From Arcuatula senhousia (Eukaryota; Mollusca; Bivalvia; Mytilida; Mytilidae), in contig OZ020306.1 of NCBI GenBank assembly GCA_963971305.1, positions 33,005,512-33,069,511 of the forward strand: a stretch of 64,000 nucleotides of DNA. Reading direction: 5' to 3'. A program made the translations under genes and the position numbers. Of this stretch, positions 39,416-53,000 are shown one piece after another. The notes below the pieces were generated by a model. The model was not told where the DNA came from. It ran no database searches and was given only the letters and a program-made list of their open reading frames with translations. Position 1 is the stretch's first letter. The number at the start of each line of letters is the position of its first letter.

Positions 39416-41886
39416 CAGTTCTTAATATTTAAAAAGTATTTTTGTCTCTTCTTTGCAATTCGTGAAATTATACAACAAATTTAATTCCCAGATTCTCTTG
39501 AAACAGTAGTTATCGTTTCACACTTAAAATCTTCAATCCCACACATTGGCCTGATAGCTTATATATAATGGATCATACATCAAGTTCATAATAAACAAAT
39601 CCTATTTTTACAATAATCATTTTATTTTTATTGTAAAGAATATATCAATTATTACATATACTACATGATATGATGATAATAATAAAGAAATAAATTGTCG
39701 TCATAAAAACTGAAAGTTTAATAACACATACAAAATCTGTATTAAAACAATAGTATAATACCTGTCATATAATCTTTTGATTAAAATTGCATTTGATTCA
39801 AAACATACATATATATTCTATACAATAAAACTATTATGTTTTAAACAATATCTTTGTTACATAGTCTTTGTTTGAAAAAAAATAATGAAAATTTCATTTT
39901 TTGATCAAAGGGAGATAAATTTACACATTTTTCACTTTTAAACCCTGGTATTAAAGCATTAGCAACTATTTTTGCTAATTAAACCCTCATCATTTTGTTA
40001 ACAAAATAGGTGGAAGAAGTCTGAATTTTAATCAATCATGTTGCCACCAAAGTCCTATTAAGCTTTGGAATATCATCAAAATACTTTTGTTAAAGGTTTA
40101 ATATTCATGCTTGCTAAAACTAAAGTTAATCACTATGTCAGCATTTTAATTGAAAGCTGGAATTGGAAGAGCTTCATTCAGGAATTCTCTGTATTTTCTT
40201 GGCTTTTGGTAATGGATCGTATCATACATATACGTGGTCAGAAACAAATTAACAGATTTTGCATTTAACTAAAGCAAAGACCTCTTCTTTTCATAAGTAT
40301 TGTAATTTTTTGCCTGCCTATTTCTCACTATTTCATAACTTGTATTTATACTTCAAATCTAGCCAAAATAATCTGTTGGTTATGTTTCAAGCATACTTCA
40401 AGTCCGATAGTTTTAATCTTTCAATGAAGATTTCTTAATGCAATAATCATTTAACAAGGAAATGAAACATTAAATGATGGGAAAACACAAATATATAAAT
40501 TATCAAAACAAATACTAATCATATCTATAAAAATATAAAATATACAAACATACATAACATACAATAAAGTACAATATCTTATTTTTGATATTCAAATCAA
40601 ACAAAAATTATTTTGAAATACTATTAGTAGTTATTTATCATATATAAAATAATGGCCTTCCCTTCATTTCCACATCATATATATGTCGTTACTGAATATT
40701 TTTTGCAACAACAATTCATACAAATAAAAATGAAAAACAAGTATGTTAACAAAAGGCGATTATTTTAGTATTAGAAATTGTCCTAACACCTAAAAAGGTG
40801 GAGTAAAATATTTTCAGCGGTGACATTTTATGTTGCTGACAAAGACATGTATACTATAGTAATTAAGTCTAAAGTATGGACAATTATGAGAAAAACTTAA
40901 TGCCCCAATACAATTCATTGCGACCCAAAAAATGTTCAAATATCATACAATAATTCATATCTATATATATTATACAATCAATTTGAAGTATTTAATACAT
41001 TAAAAACATCAATAAATAAAATAAGTACCACAATAATAATATCAATATTATACAATCAAGGCTCACCAAACCAGGCGAAGTGGGCGAAAAAGTCGCCCTG
41101 AAAAGTTGAATTTCGCCTTTGTAATGTCACAGGGAGAAGTTGAAGTCGCCTTCTAAAATCGCGGTAATCGCCGACATTTCCCGTTTCTTTAAAAGATTAC
41201 ACAAAGCTACCTGTTTATTTGGTCATTTTACCTATCCCAGAGCTAATTAACAACCTGTCATGATGTCCTGTCAATGTTAATTATCAAATTCAAAAGTTTA
41301 TTATCTTGTTAATAAACCAATTAGCGCCCAATCCTGACGGCGATAGTCGGCTTGTACACCAAACTTTTTAATTAGATGGATCCAACTCCCAGTCATTAAT
41401 TGGCTTCCAGGATTGATAAAAACTTAATATTAATGTGATTTGTTCACAAATAATTGACCAATTAACTGTAATTAATCCTTACTATTCATTTTGAAAAGTT
41501 AAATTTCTGAAATTAAAGAAAAAAATATTGAACAGAGTTATGCCCCTTTAAAATTAATAAATTTCTAAACTCTTAATCTTTCTACACATACTTTTGTGTT
41601 CTTTTACTATTAGTTCAAAAAATGATATAATTAAATAAAAATAAACACCAACAAAGAATTTGAGCATAATAATTATTGCAAATTATTTTTTTCATTAACA
41701 AATATATACCTTTTCCCTATTTTGATATTCTCTCTTAAGGTCTCAGTCTTGTAAAAGATTTTCCATTGACAATAATGTTAAACAGGGTTGGAATAAAAAA
41801 TTCTAAAAATTCTAAAAATGATTCAATTAAAGTTTCAAGCATATGCTGTACTTTAGGAAAGATGAAAAAATCATTTCATGCCAAAA
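39416..41886. other. Very AT-rich DNA before the family A cluster
   Basis: Nothing recognised to 41045. 41060-41200 is a GC-richer patch with GTCGCC/GGCGA words (see the inverted-repeat entry). Confidence 0.4.
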
Positions 41887-43875
41887 ACAAGAGGCTCCCA
41901 GGAGCCTGAATCGCTCACCTGACATATGTGCCTGAAGTAAAGGTTATAAGGAAAAATCCATTTGACGTTGAAAAGGCCATAAGATTAATAAGGGGGTCAT
42001 CTGACAATTTGGTGGATCTTAAGGTGCTGATCACTTTTGTTCTCAATCAAAATCTAAAAATCTGTCACCCTTTTTGAGTTATTAGAATAAAATGCAGTTT
42101 AACCTAATGTTCCATTTTTAGCCACAGCGGCCATGTTTTACAACCAACCAAAAATCCCCACATCAGTTCTAAACACCTAATGCTAATATACAACAATACC
42201 AAGTTTAGTTCCAATTGGACTTAGTTGAAGTGTCAGAGGAGTTAAGGTTTTCAATGTAATGAGGAAATGCTTTTCAAATGCTCAATTTTGACGTTCTAAG
42301 GGCAAAAACTCCTCAAAGGAAAGGTCTTACAACGTTAACCCTATTACATATTTTGTTGATCTTGATGTGCTTAACAATATGCAATTTAAATTTTTCAAAT
42401 ATCTTGTATAGTTTTCAAGATATTGAGCTAAACAGGTGCAAAATTTGCAAAAAATCCACAAAAGGGCCATAACTCCTACATGGGTTGTTGGATTTTCTTC
42501 AAAATTTCAGAGCTGGTAGATCTTGAGGTGCTGATCACTTTTATTCCCGATCAAAATTTTAAAATCTGTCACCGTTTTTGAGTTATTTGCAAAAAACTGC
42601 CATTTACCCCTATGTTCTATTTTTAGCCACAGCAGCCATGTTTAACGACCAATCAAAAATCCCCACATCAGTTCTATACACCTTATGCTAATAAGCAACT
42701 ATACCAAGTTTGGTTCCAATTGGACTTAAAGTGTCAGAGGAGTTAACGTTTTCAATGTTATCAAGAAATGCTGTTAAAATGCTCAATTTTGATGTTTTAA
42801 GGGCAATAACTCCTAAAAGGAAAGGTCCTACAACATTGACCCTATTACATATTTTGTAGATCTTGATGTGCTTAACAATATGCAATTTAAATTTCTCAAA
42901 TATCTTGTATAGTTTTCAAGATATTGAGCTAAACAGGTGCAAAATTTGCAAAAATCCACAAAAAGGGCAATAACTCTTACATTGGTTGTTGGATTTTCTT
43001 CAAAATTTCAGAGTTGGTAGATCTTGAGGTGCTGATCACTTTTATATCCAATCAAAATTTTAAAATCTGTCACCGTTTTTGAGTTATTTGCAAAAAACTG
43101 CCATTTACCCCTATGTTCTATTTTTAGCCACAGCGGCCATGTTTAACGACCAATCAAAAATCCCCACATCAGTTCTATACACCTTATGCTAATAAACAAC
43201 TATACCAAGTTTGGTTCTAATTGGACTTAAAGTGTCAGAGGAGTTAACGTTTTCAATGTAATGAGGAAATGCTGTTAAAATGCTAAATTTTGACGTTCTT
43301 AGGGCAATAACTCCTAAAAGGAAAGGTCCTACAACGTTGACCCTATTATATATTTTGTAGATCTTGATGTGCTTAACAATATGCAATTTAAATTTCTCAA
43401 ATATCTAATATAGTTTTCAAGATATTGAGCTAAACAGGTGCTAAATTTGCAAAAAATCCACAAAAAGGGCAATAACTCTTACATGGGTTATTGGATTTTC
43501 TTCAAAATTTCAGGGTAGGTAGATCTTGAGGTGCTGATCACTTTTACCCTCCGCCAGAATTTTGATATCTGTAGCCGTTTTTGAGTTATTTGCAAAAAAC
43601 TGCATTTTACCCCTATGTTCTATTTTTAGCCACGGCGGCCATGTTTTACGACGAATCAAAAATCCCCACATCAGTTCTAAGCACCGAATGCTAATGAACA
43701 ACCATACCAAGTTTGGTTGCAATTGAACTTATGGTGTCAGAGGAGTTAACGTTTTAAAAAGTTTACGGACGACGGACGACGGACGACGGACGACAGACGA
43801 CGGACGACGGACGACGGACGCCGGACGCCAAGTGATGACAATAGCTCACATGACCCTTCAGGTCAGGTGAGCTAA
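41887..43875 (+). mobile_element. Family A element (copy A3), full length
   Basis: Starts ACAAGAGGCTCCCAGGAGCC; motif GCTCACCTGA at 41913-41922. The higher-order unit is about 500 bp (GGGCAATAACTCCTAAAAGG at about 42799 and 43300). A GGACGACGGACGACGGACG microsatellite lies at 43765-43825. The 3' hairpin ends TCAGGTGAGCTAA (43863-43875). Units carry the conserved segment GCGGCCATGTTTTACGAC and the sequence ATCCCCACATCAGTTCT. Confidence 0.8.
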
Positions 43876-44390
43876 AAAGGGCAATAACTCCTACATGGGT
43901 TGTTGGATTTTCTTCAAAATTTCAGGGTAGGTAGATCTTGAGGTGCTGATCACTTTTACCCTATGCCAGAATTTTGATATCTGTAGCCGTTTTTGAGTTA
44001 TTTGCAAAAAACTGCATTTTACCCCTATGTTCTATTTTTAGCCATGGCGGCCATGTTTTACGACGAATCAAAAATCCCCACATCAGTTCTAAGCACCGAA
44101 TGCTAATGAACAACCATACCAAGTTTGGTTGCAATTGGACTTATGGTGTCAGAGGAGTTAACGTTTTAAAAAGTTTACGGACGACGGACGACGGACGACG
44201 GACGACGGACGCCAAGTGATGACAATAGCTCACATGACCCTTCGGGTCAGGTGAGCTAAAAAGGGCAATAACTCCTACATTGGTTGTTGGATCTTTTTGA
44301 AAATTTCTGGGCAGGTAGATCTTGAGGTGCTGATCACTTTTACCCTAGCCAGAATTTTGATATCTGTGACCGTTTTTGAGTTATTTGCAA
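43876..44390 (+). repeat. Tandemly repeated 3' ends of family A
   Basis: Directly after the A3 terminus the last repeat unit starts again (AAGGGCAATAACTCCTACAT), runs through a second GGACGACGG block and a second complete 3' hairpin ending CTAA at 44259, then starts a third time and is cut at 44390 by a new family A 5' end. No 5' end separates them. Confidence 0.8.
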
Positions 44391-47198
44391 CAAGAGGCTC
44401 CCAGGAGCCTGAATCGCTCACCTGACATGTGCCTGAAGTAAAGGCTATTAGGCAAAATCTATTTGACATTGAGAGGGTTATAAGTTTAATAAGGGGACCA
44501 TCTGACAATATGGTGGATCTTAAGGTGCTGATCACTTTTATCTCAATTAAAATTCAAAAATCTGTCACCCTTTTTGAGTTATTAGCAAAAAAATGCAGTT
44601 TAACCCAATGTTCTATTTTTAGCCACAGCGGCCATGTTTTACAACCAATCAAAATCCCCCTCATCATTTCTATACAACTTATGCTAATAAACAACAATAC
44701 CAAGTTTGGTTCCAATTTGACTTTAAGTGTCAGAGGAGTTAACATTTTCAATGTAATGAGGAAATGCTTTTTAAAAGCTCAATTTTGACGTTCTAAGGGC
44801 AATAACTCCTCAAAGGAAAGGTCCTACAACATTGACCCTATACATATTTAGTAGATCTTGATGTACTTAACAATATGCAATTTAAATTTCTCAAATATCT
44901 TGTATAGTTTTCAAGATATTGAGCTTAACAGGTGCAAAATTTGCCAAAAATCCACAAAAAGGGCAATAACTCCTACATGGGTCGTTGGATTTTCTTCAAA
45001 ATTTCAGAGCTGGTAGATCTTCAGGTGCTGATCACTTTTGTTCCCAATCAAAATTTTAAAATCTGTCACCGTTTTTGAGTTATTTGCAAAAAACTGCAAT
45101 TTACCCCTATGTTCTATTTTTAGCCACATCGGCCATGTTTTACGACCAATCAAAAATCCCCACATCAGTTATATACACCTAATGCTAATAAACAACTATA
45201 CCAACTTTGGTTCCAATTAGACTTGAAGAGTCAGAGGAGTTAACGTTTTTAATGTTATGAGGAAATGCTGTTAAAATGCTCAATTTTGACGTTCTAAGGG
45301 CAATAACTCCTAAAAGGAAAGGTTCTACAACGTTGACCCTATTACATATTTTGTAGATCTTGATGTGCTCAACAATATGCAATTTAAATTTCTCAAATAT
45401 CTTGTATAGTTTTCAAGATATTGAGCTATACAGGTGCAAAATTTGCAAAAAATCCACAAAAAGGGCAATAACTCCTACATGGGTTGTTGGATTTTCTTCA
45501 AAATTTCAGGGTAGGTAGATCTTGAGGTGCTGATCACTTTTACCCTATGCCAGAATTTTGATATCTGTAGCCGTTTTTGAGTTATTTGCAAATGAAAAGC
45601 TACGCCGAGCGCAGCATGATACGACCGCAACAAGTTTAACACTGTACGTTGGAGTCCTAATAAGGACAGTCCATTGTTTTGGTCACATGAAGCCCATGGT
45701 GGATTTACAAAGCTTTTTGACACATGCATCCTGTGGTGGACTTAAAAATGCATTTTTGACACATATATATTTACATCAACATCTAATACAAAAAGCCTTA
45801 TTAATATACATGTAATAACTACAACTTAATTTTAAGTATAAATTATTTGCCTTGACAAACTTTTAAAATTGGTGTTTTTGGCCCCTCTGACCCCTAATTT
45901 CTCGAAAACGGTAAGGGATATTGCAAATCTGGTTGAAGAACGCAGCCAGGGATTTTCACAAGGATTCCAATGAAAAAAAGATTTTGAAAATTGGACCAAA
46001 AATAAAAAAGTTGATTTTATGGGTGTGGCCTGTCTTTAGCCCCCTGTACCAATGTAATGGTGAAATACATATCTAAATCATTGACACACTTAGTAGACAG
46101 AATTTTATGAGCACTTCAACAAAAAAAGAATTTTCAAAATTGAATGAATAATGAACATTCTACAAGTTTTGTCAATACACCCGATTTAGCACCTTTGGCC
46201 CTTTTTTTCTAAAACAGTAGGGGCCACAAACCCCAAATACAAAATCAACATTCCTTTAGTGGATATAACAATCATATTTAGACTTCATAACAATTGGCTG
46301 GCCCACTACAACTTAAATTTGTAAAAAAACTATTTGCATGGACAAACTTTTATAAATGGCGTTTTTGGCCCCTTTGACCCCTAATTTCTCGAAAACGGTA
46401 TGAGATATTGCAAATCTGATCGAAAAATGCAGGCAGGGATTTTCACAAGGATTCCAATGAAAAAAAGATTTTGAAAATCGGACCACAAATAAAAAAGTTG
46501 ATTTCTTGGGTGTGGCCCCTTTTTGACCCCTTATAGCAATGTAACGGTACAAGATACATCAAAGGTATTGTTACATTTTGTTGACAGAATTTATTGAAAA
46601 ATACAATAAAAAAAGACTGATCAAAATCGGATGAAAATCAAACATTCTACAGACGTTTTGTCAATACACCTGTTTTAGCCCCTTTTGGCCCTTTTTTCTA
46701 AAACGGTAGGGGCCAGAAACCCCAAATGCAATACCAACCTTCCTTTAGTGTTTATAAACATCATATCAAAATTTTATAACAATTGGTTAACTACAACTTA
46801 AGTTATCGCACGGAAACCAAAGTGTCTACAGACGACGACAACGACGACGACAACGACGACGACAACGACGACGACAACGACAACGACATCGCCATAACAT
46901 AATACGATCGCAAAAAATTTGCGGTCGTATAAAAACTGCATTTTACCCCTATCTTCTATTTTTAGCCACAGCGGCCATGTTTTACGACAAATCAAAAATC
47001 CCCACATCAGTTCTAAGCACCGAATGCTAATGAACAACCATACCAAGTTTGGTTTCAATTGGACTTATGGTGTCAGAGGAGTTGACGTTTTAAAAAGTTT
47101 ACGGACGGACGACGGACGACGGACGACGGACGACGGACGGACGACGGACGCCAAGTGATGACAATAGCTCACATGACCCTTCGGGTCAGGTGAGCTAA
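44390..47198 (+). mobile_element. Family A element (copy A4), interrupted by element G
   Basis: The 5' end CAAGAGGCTCCCAGGAGCC lies directly at the interrupted unit TTATTTGCAA of the preceding copy. It has higher-order units as in A3, a GGACGACGG block at about 47101-47152 and the 3' hairpin ending GGTGAGCTAA at 47198. A 1.3-kb foreign element (45593-46932) sits inside the unit at TTATTTGCAAA/AAACTGCATTTT. Confidence 0.78.
45593..46932 (+). mobile_element. Hairpin-ended tandem-repeat element (family G) nested in A4
   Basis: Starts TGAAAAGCTACGCCGAGCGC with motif ATACGACCGCAA (45619-45630). Two long units of about 500 bp carry TTTTTGGCCCCTTTGACCCC and TTTCTCGAAAACGGTA. A GACGACGACAACGACGACG microsatellite lies at 46831-46887. 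The 3' hairpin is ATACGATCGCAAA/TTTGCGGTCGTAT followed by AAAAA; the last arm (46919-46930) is the exact reverse complement of the 5' motif. The poly-valine reading frame on the minus strand here is a product of the microsatellite. Confidence 0.78.
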
Positions 47199-47384
47199 AA
47201 AACATATGAGGCCACGAAGTTTTTCAAGATAACTAACCTCAAAGTGAAAGTCGCATGTTTTCCACTTTCATTTCACTGTTTATCCTTAGCCGCACCACCC
47301 ATAGTAAACAGCATATCCCTACATTTTCCCTTTTCTCAAATGCTACCAAATTTTTTTTTCAAGTAAAATAATTATATATCTTTA

Positions 47385-48822
47385 ACAAGAGGCTCCCAGG
47401 AGCCTGAATCGCTCACCTGACATATGTGCCTGAAGTAAAGGTTATAAGGCAAAATCTATTTAACGCTGAAAGGGTCATAAGATTAATAAGGGGGTCATCT
47501 GACAATATGGTGGATCTAAAGGTGCTGATCACTTTTGTTCTCAATCAAAGTCTAAAAATCTGTCACCCTTTTTGAGTTATTTGCAAAAAAATGCAGTTTA
47601 ACCTAATGTTCTATTTTTAGCCACAGCAGCCATGTTTTACAACCAATCAAAAATCCCCACAACAGTTCTATACACCTAATAATAATAAACAATAATACCA
47701 AGTTTGGTTCCATTTGGACTTAAAGTGTCAGAGGAGTTAACATTTTCAATATAAGGAAATGCAGTTAAAATGCTCAATTGTGACGTTCCAAGGGCAATAA
47801 CTCCTCAAAGGAAAGGTCCTACAACGTTGACCCTGTTACAAATTTTGTAGATCTTGATGCGCTTAACAATATGCAATTTAAATTTCTCAAATATCTTGTA
47901 TAGTTTTCAAGATATTGAGCTAAACAGGTGCAAAATTTGCAAAAAATCCACAAAAAGGGCAATAACTCCTACATGAGTTGTTGGATTTTCTTCGAAATTT
48001 CAGAGCTGGTAGATCTTGAGGTTCTGATCACTTTTGTTCCCAATCAAAATTTTGTAATCTGTTACCGTTTTAGAGTTATTTGCAAAAAACTGCCATTTAC
48101 CTCTATGTTCTATTTTTAGCCACAGCGGCCATGTTTTACGACCAATCAAAAATCCCCACATCAGTTCTATACACCTAATGCTAATAAACAACTATACCAA
48201 GTTTGGTTCCATTTGGACTTAAAATGTCAGAGGAGTTAACGTTTTCAATGTAATGAGGAAATGCTGTTAAAATGCTAAATTTTGACGTTCTAAGGGCAAT
48301 AACTCCTAAAAGGAAAGGTCCTACAACGTTGACCCTGTTACAATTTTTGTAGATCTTGATGTGCTTAACAATATGCAGTTAAATATCTAGTATAGTTTTC
48401 AAGATATTGAGCTAAACAGGTGCAAAATTTGCAAAAAATCCACTAAAAGGGCAATAACTCCTACACGGGTTGTTGGATTTTCTTCAAAATTTCAGGGTAG
48501 GTAGATCTTGAGGTGCTGATCACTTTTACCCTATGCCAGAATTTTGATATCTGTAGCCGTTTTTGAGTTATTTGCAAAAAACTGCATTTTACCCCTATGT
48601 TCTATTTTTAGCCATGGCGGCCATGTTTTACGACGAATCAAAAATCCCCACATCAGTTCTAAGCACCGAATGCTAATAAACAACCATACCAAGTTTGGTT
48701 GCAATTGGACTTATGGTGTCAGAGGAGTTAACGTTTTAAAAAGTTTACGGACGACGGACGACGGACGACGGACGCCAAGTGATGACAATAGCTCACATGA
48801 CCCTTCGGGTCAGATGAGCTAA
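47385..48822 (+). mobile_element. Family A element (copy A5), full length
   Basis: Starts ACAAGAGGCTCCCAGGAGCC and ends with hairpin TAGCTCACATGACCC/GGGTCAGATGAGCTAA. Its interior matches A3 and A4 unit for unit; a short GGACGACGGACG block lies at 48747-48775. The last hairpin arm has one change (CAGATGAGC). Confidence 0.8.
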
Positions 48823-49918
48823 AAATCAATGTCAAAAATTGTACTTTTTTAAATATGGGATGCGGAGAAAAAAAGAGAAAAATAGGGACTATATTATTGG
48901 CGTCCATGTTTTGACATGCACCCAGGAAGTAAAAATCTTTTACAAGACTGGTACCTTAAAAATAATTTAGATTATTAATATATTTGGAGAAATAAAGATA
49001 AAATAAGGAATAAATCTGTAATAATAAGACTTAAAAATAAATACATGTAGCATCAGCAATCTCTATAGTTATGCCATAAGGAATAACCTTACCATAGAAT
49101 ACCACTTTTAATTTACTTATAATAAAACTTATAGAGATTTCATATGTAGGAAATATAAAGCACTTTACTAAGTAGCATTGTAAATTATTAAGTTTATATG
49201 TTTCAATGGTAGTGTCACACGCCTCTCACTTCTCCCTAATTTGTTTTCACTTCTCCCTACTTGGCTCAGAGGGAGAAGTCACTTCTCCCTGTCATCCTGA
49301 AGTGTGGTGACCCCTGACAATACAATTAATATAAATACAAAACATGTAAATAAGATTGTCAAACATCACATTGTCATTTGCTGAGGTAAATACACAATAA
49401 ATACAGGTTATTATTTTTGATTTAAGCTTACAAACTTGGATAATGTAGTATGCTGACAATGAAATACATGTATGTATACACTTAATATGTTTGGTTTAAA
49501 CATAAAAAAAATAGTGTGTAAAATAAGTTTGAACATAACTATTAACTTGTATACATAAAATTAATCAAACAAAAGCTTCTGGACATAAAGAACATATAAA
49601 AAAATGTTAAAACAGTTAAGGTTTGAATAAAACAAACCCCAACCTTTCTTTGTTTTTAACAATGTCAATATAATGATTTGTCAATAAATAAGATATCTCC
49701 TTTCTAGGGCAGTATATGCCTTTTTAATTAAAGATTTACAGTAAATTTGCCATAAAGATTTTCTTGATCCATGGCGAACACAAACTTGTCTACATGACTA
49801 ACTTTTTCATTAGTTGAACAATAAGCATTGAAAGCATGCTCACATAAATTCATTGCCTTCTAAACAAAAGAAAAACTCAGCAGTATTTTGTTCAAAAGAG
49901 TATAATTATCAGTGGTTT
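48823..49918. other. 3' flank of gene B
   Basis: Contains the 3' UTR of gene B (minus strand, below 49919) and a patch at 49210-49320 in which CACTTCTCCCT is repeated four times. Nothing else recognised. Confidence 0.45.
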
Positions 49919-50031
49919 TCATTCTGCACTTTGACACGAGTGGCAGCATTTGGTTCCATAAAACCTATGATGACATATTCCGTGCTTAGGGACTAAATAA
50001 CACCATTTAAATTGGTCTTTGCATTTAGGAT
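49919..50031 (-). CDS. Gene B terminal exon: PLAC domain and stop
   Basis: Acceptor TATTTACAG, phase 1, 113 bp ending in TGA at 49921-49919. It encodes DPKCKDQFKWCYLVPKHGIC, then HHRFYGTKCCHSCQSAE. The six cysteines in C-x6-C-x11-C-x8-CC-x2-C spacing are the PLAC (protease and lacunin) signature that ends many ADAMTS proteins. ATTAAA on the minus strand at 49728-49723 is a possible poly(A) signal. Confidence 0.95.
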
Positions 50032-53000
50032 CTGTAAATAAAACAGTCAATAATTTACTTGATATTACATGTATATCCTTAAATTAGTACATGTACTTGC
50101 TTGCCTCCAGTTATGATTTATTAATAATTGTCAAAACCTAAATGAAACCAAATCAAACTTATTCTAGACTCAATTTTCTATCTTAATAGTCATTGTTAGA
50201 GAATTTTTTATTTAAAAAAAATAATTTTTATTTCAATCTTTAAATAGTCAAACATTTTAGCAATGAAAGGGCAATAACTCTAGCAAAAAAAAAAATTGAG
50301 CACAACTGCATACTTGTATATTAACAAGTATCTCTTCAGTGCTATTCATTTGGTAACAACAAGTACCAAAATGAAAAGCATGTGCAGTGGGGTCCAATCA
50401 GTACTAGTGTGCAGATTCATTTACATGTTATTGACATTTTTAGGTCTAGAATATAGATTTAAAATCTATACTATATCTGGATTTCGTTTGGCCTTATGCA
50501 TTTTAAACATATTTTAAAATGTGGATTTCCTATGTTTGGGTTCTAGTGCTGCTGATGAGGAATAATTTTCCAAAATGGCCATACAGCTTATAAAAATTAA
50601 TTGAAGTTGCAGTTAACATATGTGTTGTGGTCTCATGTTCATTTACTCCATATCTTTCATAAATTAAGATAAATGCCTAACTAACCTGGTTTAGGACACA
50701 TAGGTTTTGAACAAGATTTCATTGCATCTGGTTTCCTAGAATCGTCACAACCTTTTGATAGCTCCTGAGTCAATTCATCTAAACAGTGAACCAGTCTTGT
50801 CTCTTTCCCTTTATCACAACTTACAGAACACTGAAATTACAAACAGAAACACTAGTTAATTTCTTTATTGATCATGAAAGTAATGAGACAGACAAAAAGA
50901 CCAATCAAAGTATTGAAATGCTGGAAAATTAGAAATGAACAAAATTTGTTTGCAGATAAGAAAGAATAAAAATTTTAACTAGAGTGTGACGAGTTGAGTC
51001 AAAGACTCAGGTGACAGTGGATCTAAAAATTTTGCTAAAAGAGATGGGGCATCCCTCAACCAGGCAATACCCGTCTCATATTCAGCAAGAAAAAGTATAT
51101 CTTTGTCTATTAACTAACAACACCTTCTAAATCAATACATACCTCAGACCAGGGAGATGTGTACCAGTAAGGTCGTGTTTCCGCAGGACAGGGTTGTAGA
51201 CGACACTTCTGTGACAAGTTAACAACAGGCTGTGGTATATTCTGACAGTACTCTGAGGCCACAGGATCAGGGACCTGAATGTTGTCTTCTTTCCTGTTAC
51301 ACTTCTTCTCTCTTGTCATTCTTCCTTGTCCACAGGTTACAGAACACTGAAATAAAAGGTCAAAGGTCAGAAAGACAAGTTTGGAAATGTTAGAGAAATA
51401 TATCAGAAGAAAAGCTGAAATATGCCATTCAGTCATACAGGTCCAATTCTTTGGGAAAGTTGTAAATTAAAAAAAATTTAACTAGCTTTAGTATGAAAAT
51501 CTTCATTTTTGCTTAATTCTTTAATTCAATGGTCTAAGGGAGATAACTCAAACTCATTAAATTCATTATTTTATGAAATGACATGAAATTTGTCTAAGGT
51601 AAGATTTGAATCATGTATACAATATTTCTACAAAATTCAGAATTTTTTTTAGCACTACCTGTGACCATGCTGATATAGTCCACTGATATGTAATAACAGG
51701 AGGGCATGTTGGCATTTTACAGCTGTCAACCTTGTCTAACTTAGTCTGGTGGCTACACATGCGTTCGGGTAGTCTGATAGACCCACGGGTGGTCTGGCTC
51801 CTACAAGTCACCTGTCTGGCTTTACTCCCTGTTCCACAGGATACTGTGCACTGAAAAAAAAAAATATTGTAAAAAAATTTTTTTGCATAATCAGTATTAG
51901 CTAATTAAATGTTTTGGTATTTTGTATTATTGCTTTTATCCATGCAATGTTATGTGCATTTATTCATAATCTAAGTAAAAGACATGCAATATGTCTGTGT
52001 CCATACTAATAAAGTGACAAAGTATCAAATTACCTGAGACCATCCCCCAGCATGCCAAGATGGAGGGCATTCCTGAGTATTACATGGTATTTTCCTGGCT
52101 GGTTTTTTGATATGACTACATCGACTACGCCTGACCCTTCTCTCCTTAAGCTGGGATATCTTCTGGCTACAGTAGACTCTTCTCTTCTGTTTACCTCCTC
52201 CACATGATCTGGTGCACTCTGTCCAAGGTCCAGTATACCAGCTTAAAACATAAGCAAACAAAACATTTTAATGTGGCCTAGAATGGCAGTCTTCCCTCTT
52301 CCATAGAAGAGGTATGTCACCTATGTCTTAAAATATTCGGTGAACAGGAAGTAGATGAATTGCAGACATAAAATCGCTTTACAAAGTATAGTACTATAGA
52401 AGGAAGCTACATGCAAAAAACAAAGAGGCTGTGACATGTAGTTGCTAGAAAAATGTGACAAAGGTTTTTGTGACGCTGCAGGACAATGATGCAAGAAGAA
52501 GGATAGTGTCAAAGTAACCCCTATATGTCGCTTTGCAGTGCGTTGCAGACGAAAGACATGATGTCTTGCCTTGCTATGTCATTTTTAGCTCCACTCACTG
52601 AACAATGAAGTAGATGTGATGAGTAATAGTTATATTGATATTTAGTTTGTCTGTACCCTAATTCATATGTTTATAATGCATTATGGTGATAGCATAATTC
52701 TTACTGGAAAACTAACTTAAACTTAAACCTGATAAACAAAATTTACAGTAATAAAAATAAACAAAGGACAAGATCTATTTCTGATGCTAGTGTTTTTTAC
52801 CCTGGATCACAAGGCTGGTTATTACATGATGATATACCAGTACTAGGTAGACTGCCCTGGTCACACATCTGGGTGTTCACTTCCTCCCCATCACCACGAT
52901 AACAATGAGCTGAAGACTTCTGTACACCTTCAAAGATAATACCGGTTATATAATTTTAAACACTATAAAGTACCAGAACAGATTCTAGATCCCTGGCCCG

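Larger units (their letters stand above)
41046..49332. other. Possible long inverted-repeat pair flanking the family A cluster
   Basis: TATTATACAATCAAGGCTCACC at 41046 resembles the reverse complement of 49305-49332 (TATTAATTGTATTGTCAGGG then GTCACCAC). Both sides then carry GGGAGAAGT motifs pointing inward. The similarity is partial and could be two independent copies of one repeat. Confidence 0.3.

Noticed and set aside
46798..47058. Open frame with a long valine run (minus strand)
   Set aside because: It is the translated GACGACAACGAC microsatellite of element G.
42278..48822. Many 60-120 codon ORFs on both strands of the family A cluster
   Set aside because: The same sequences recur in each unit, in different frames, with no protein motif; repeat shadows.
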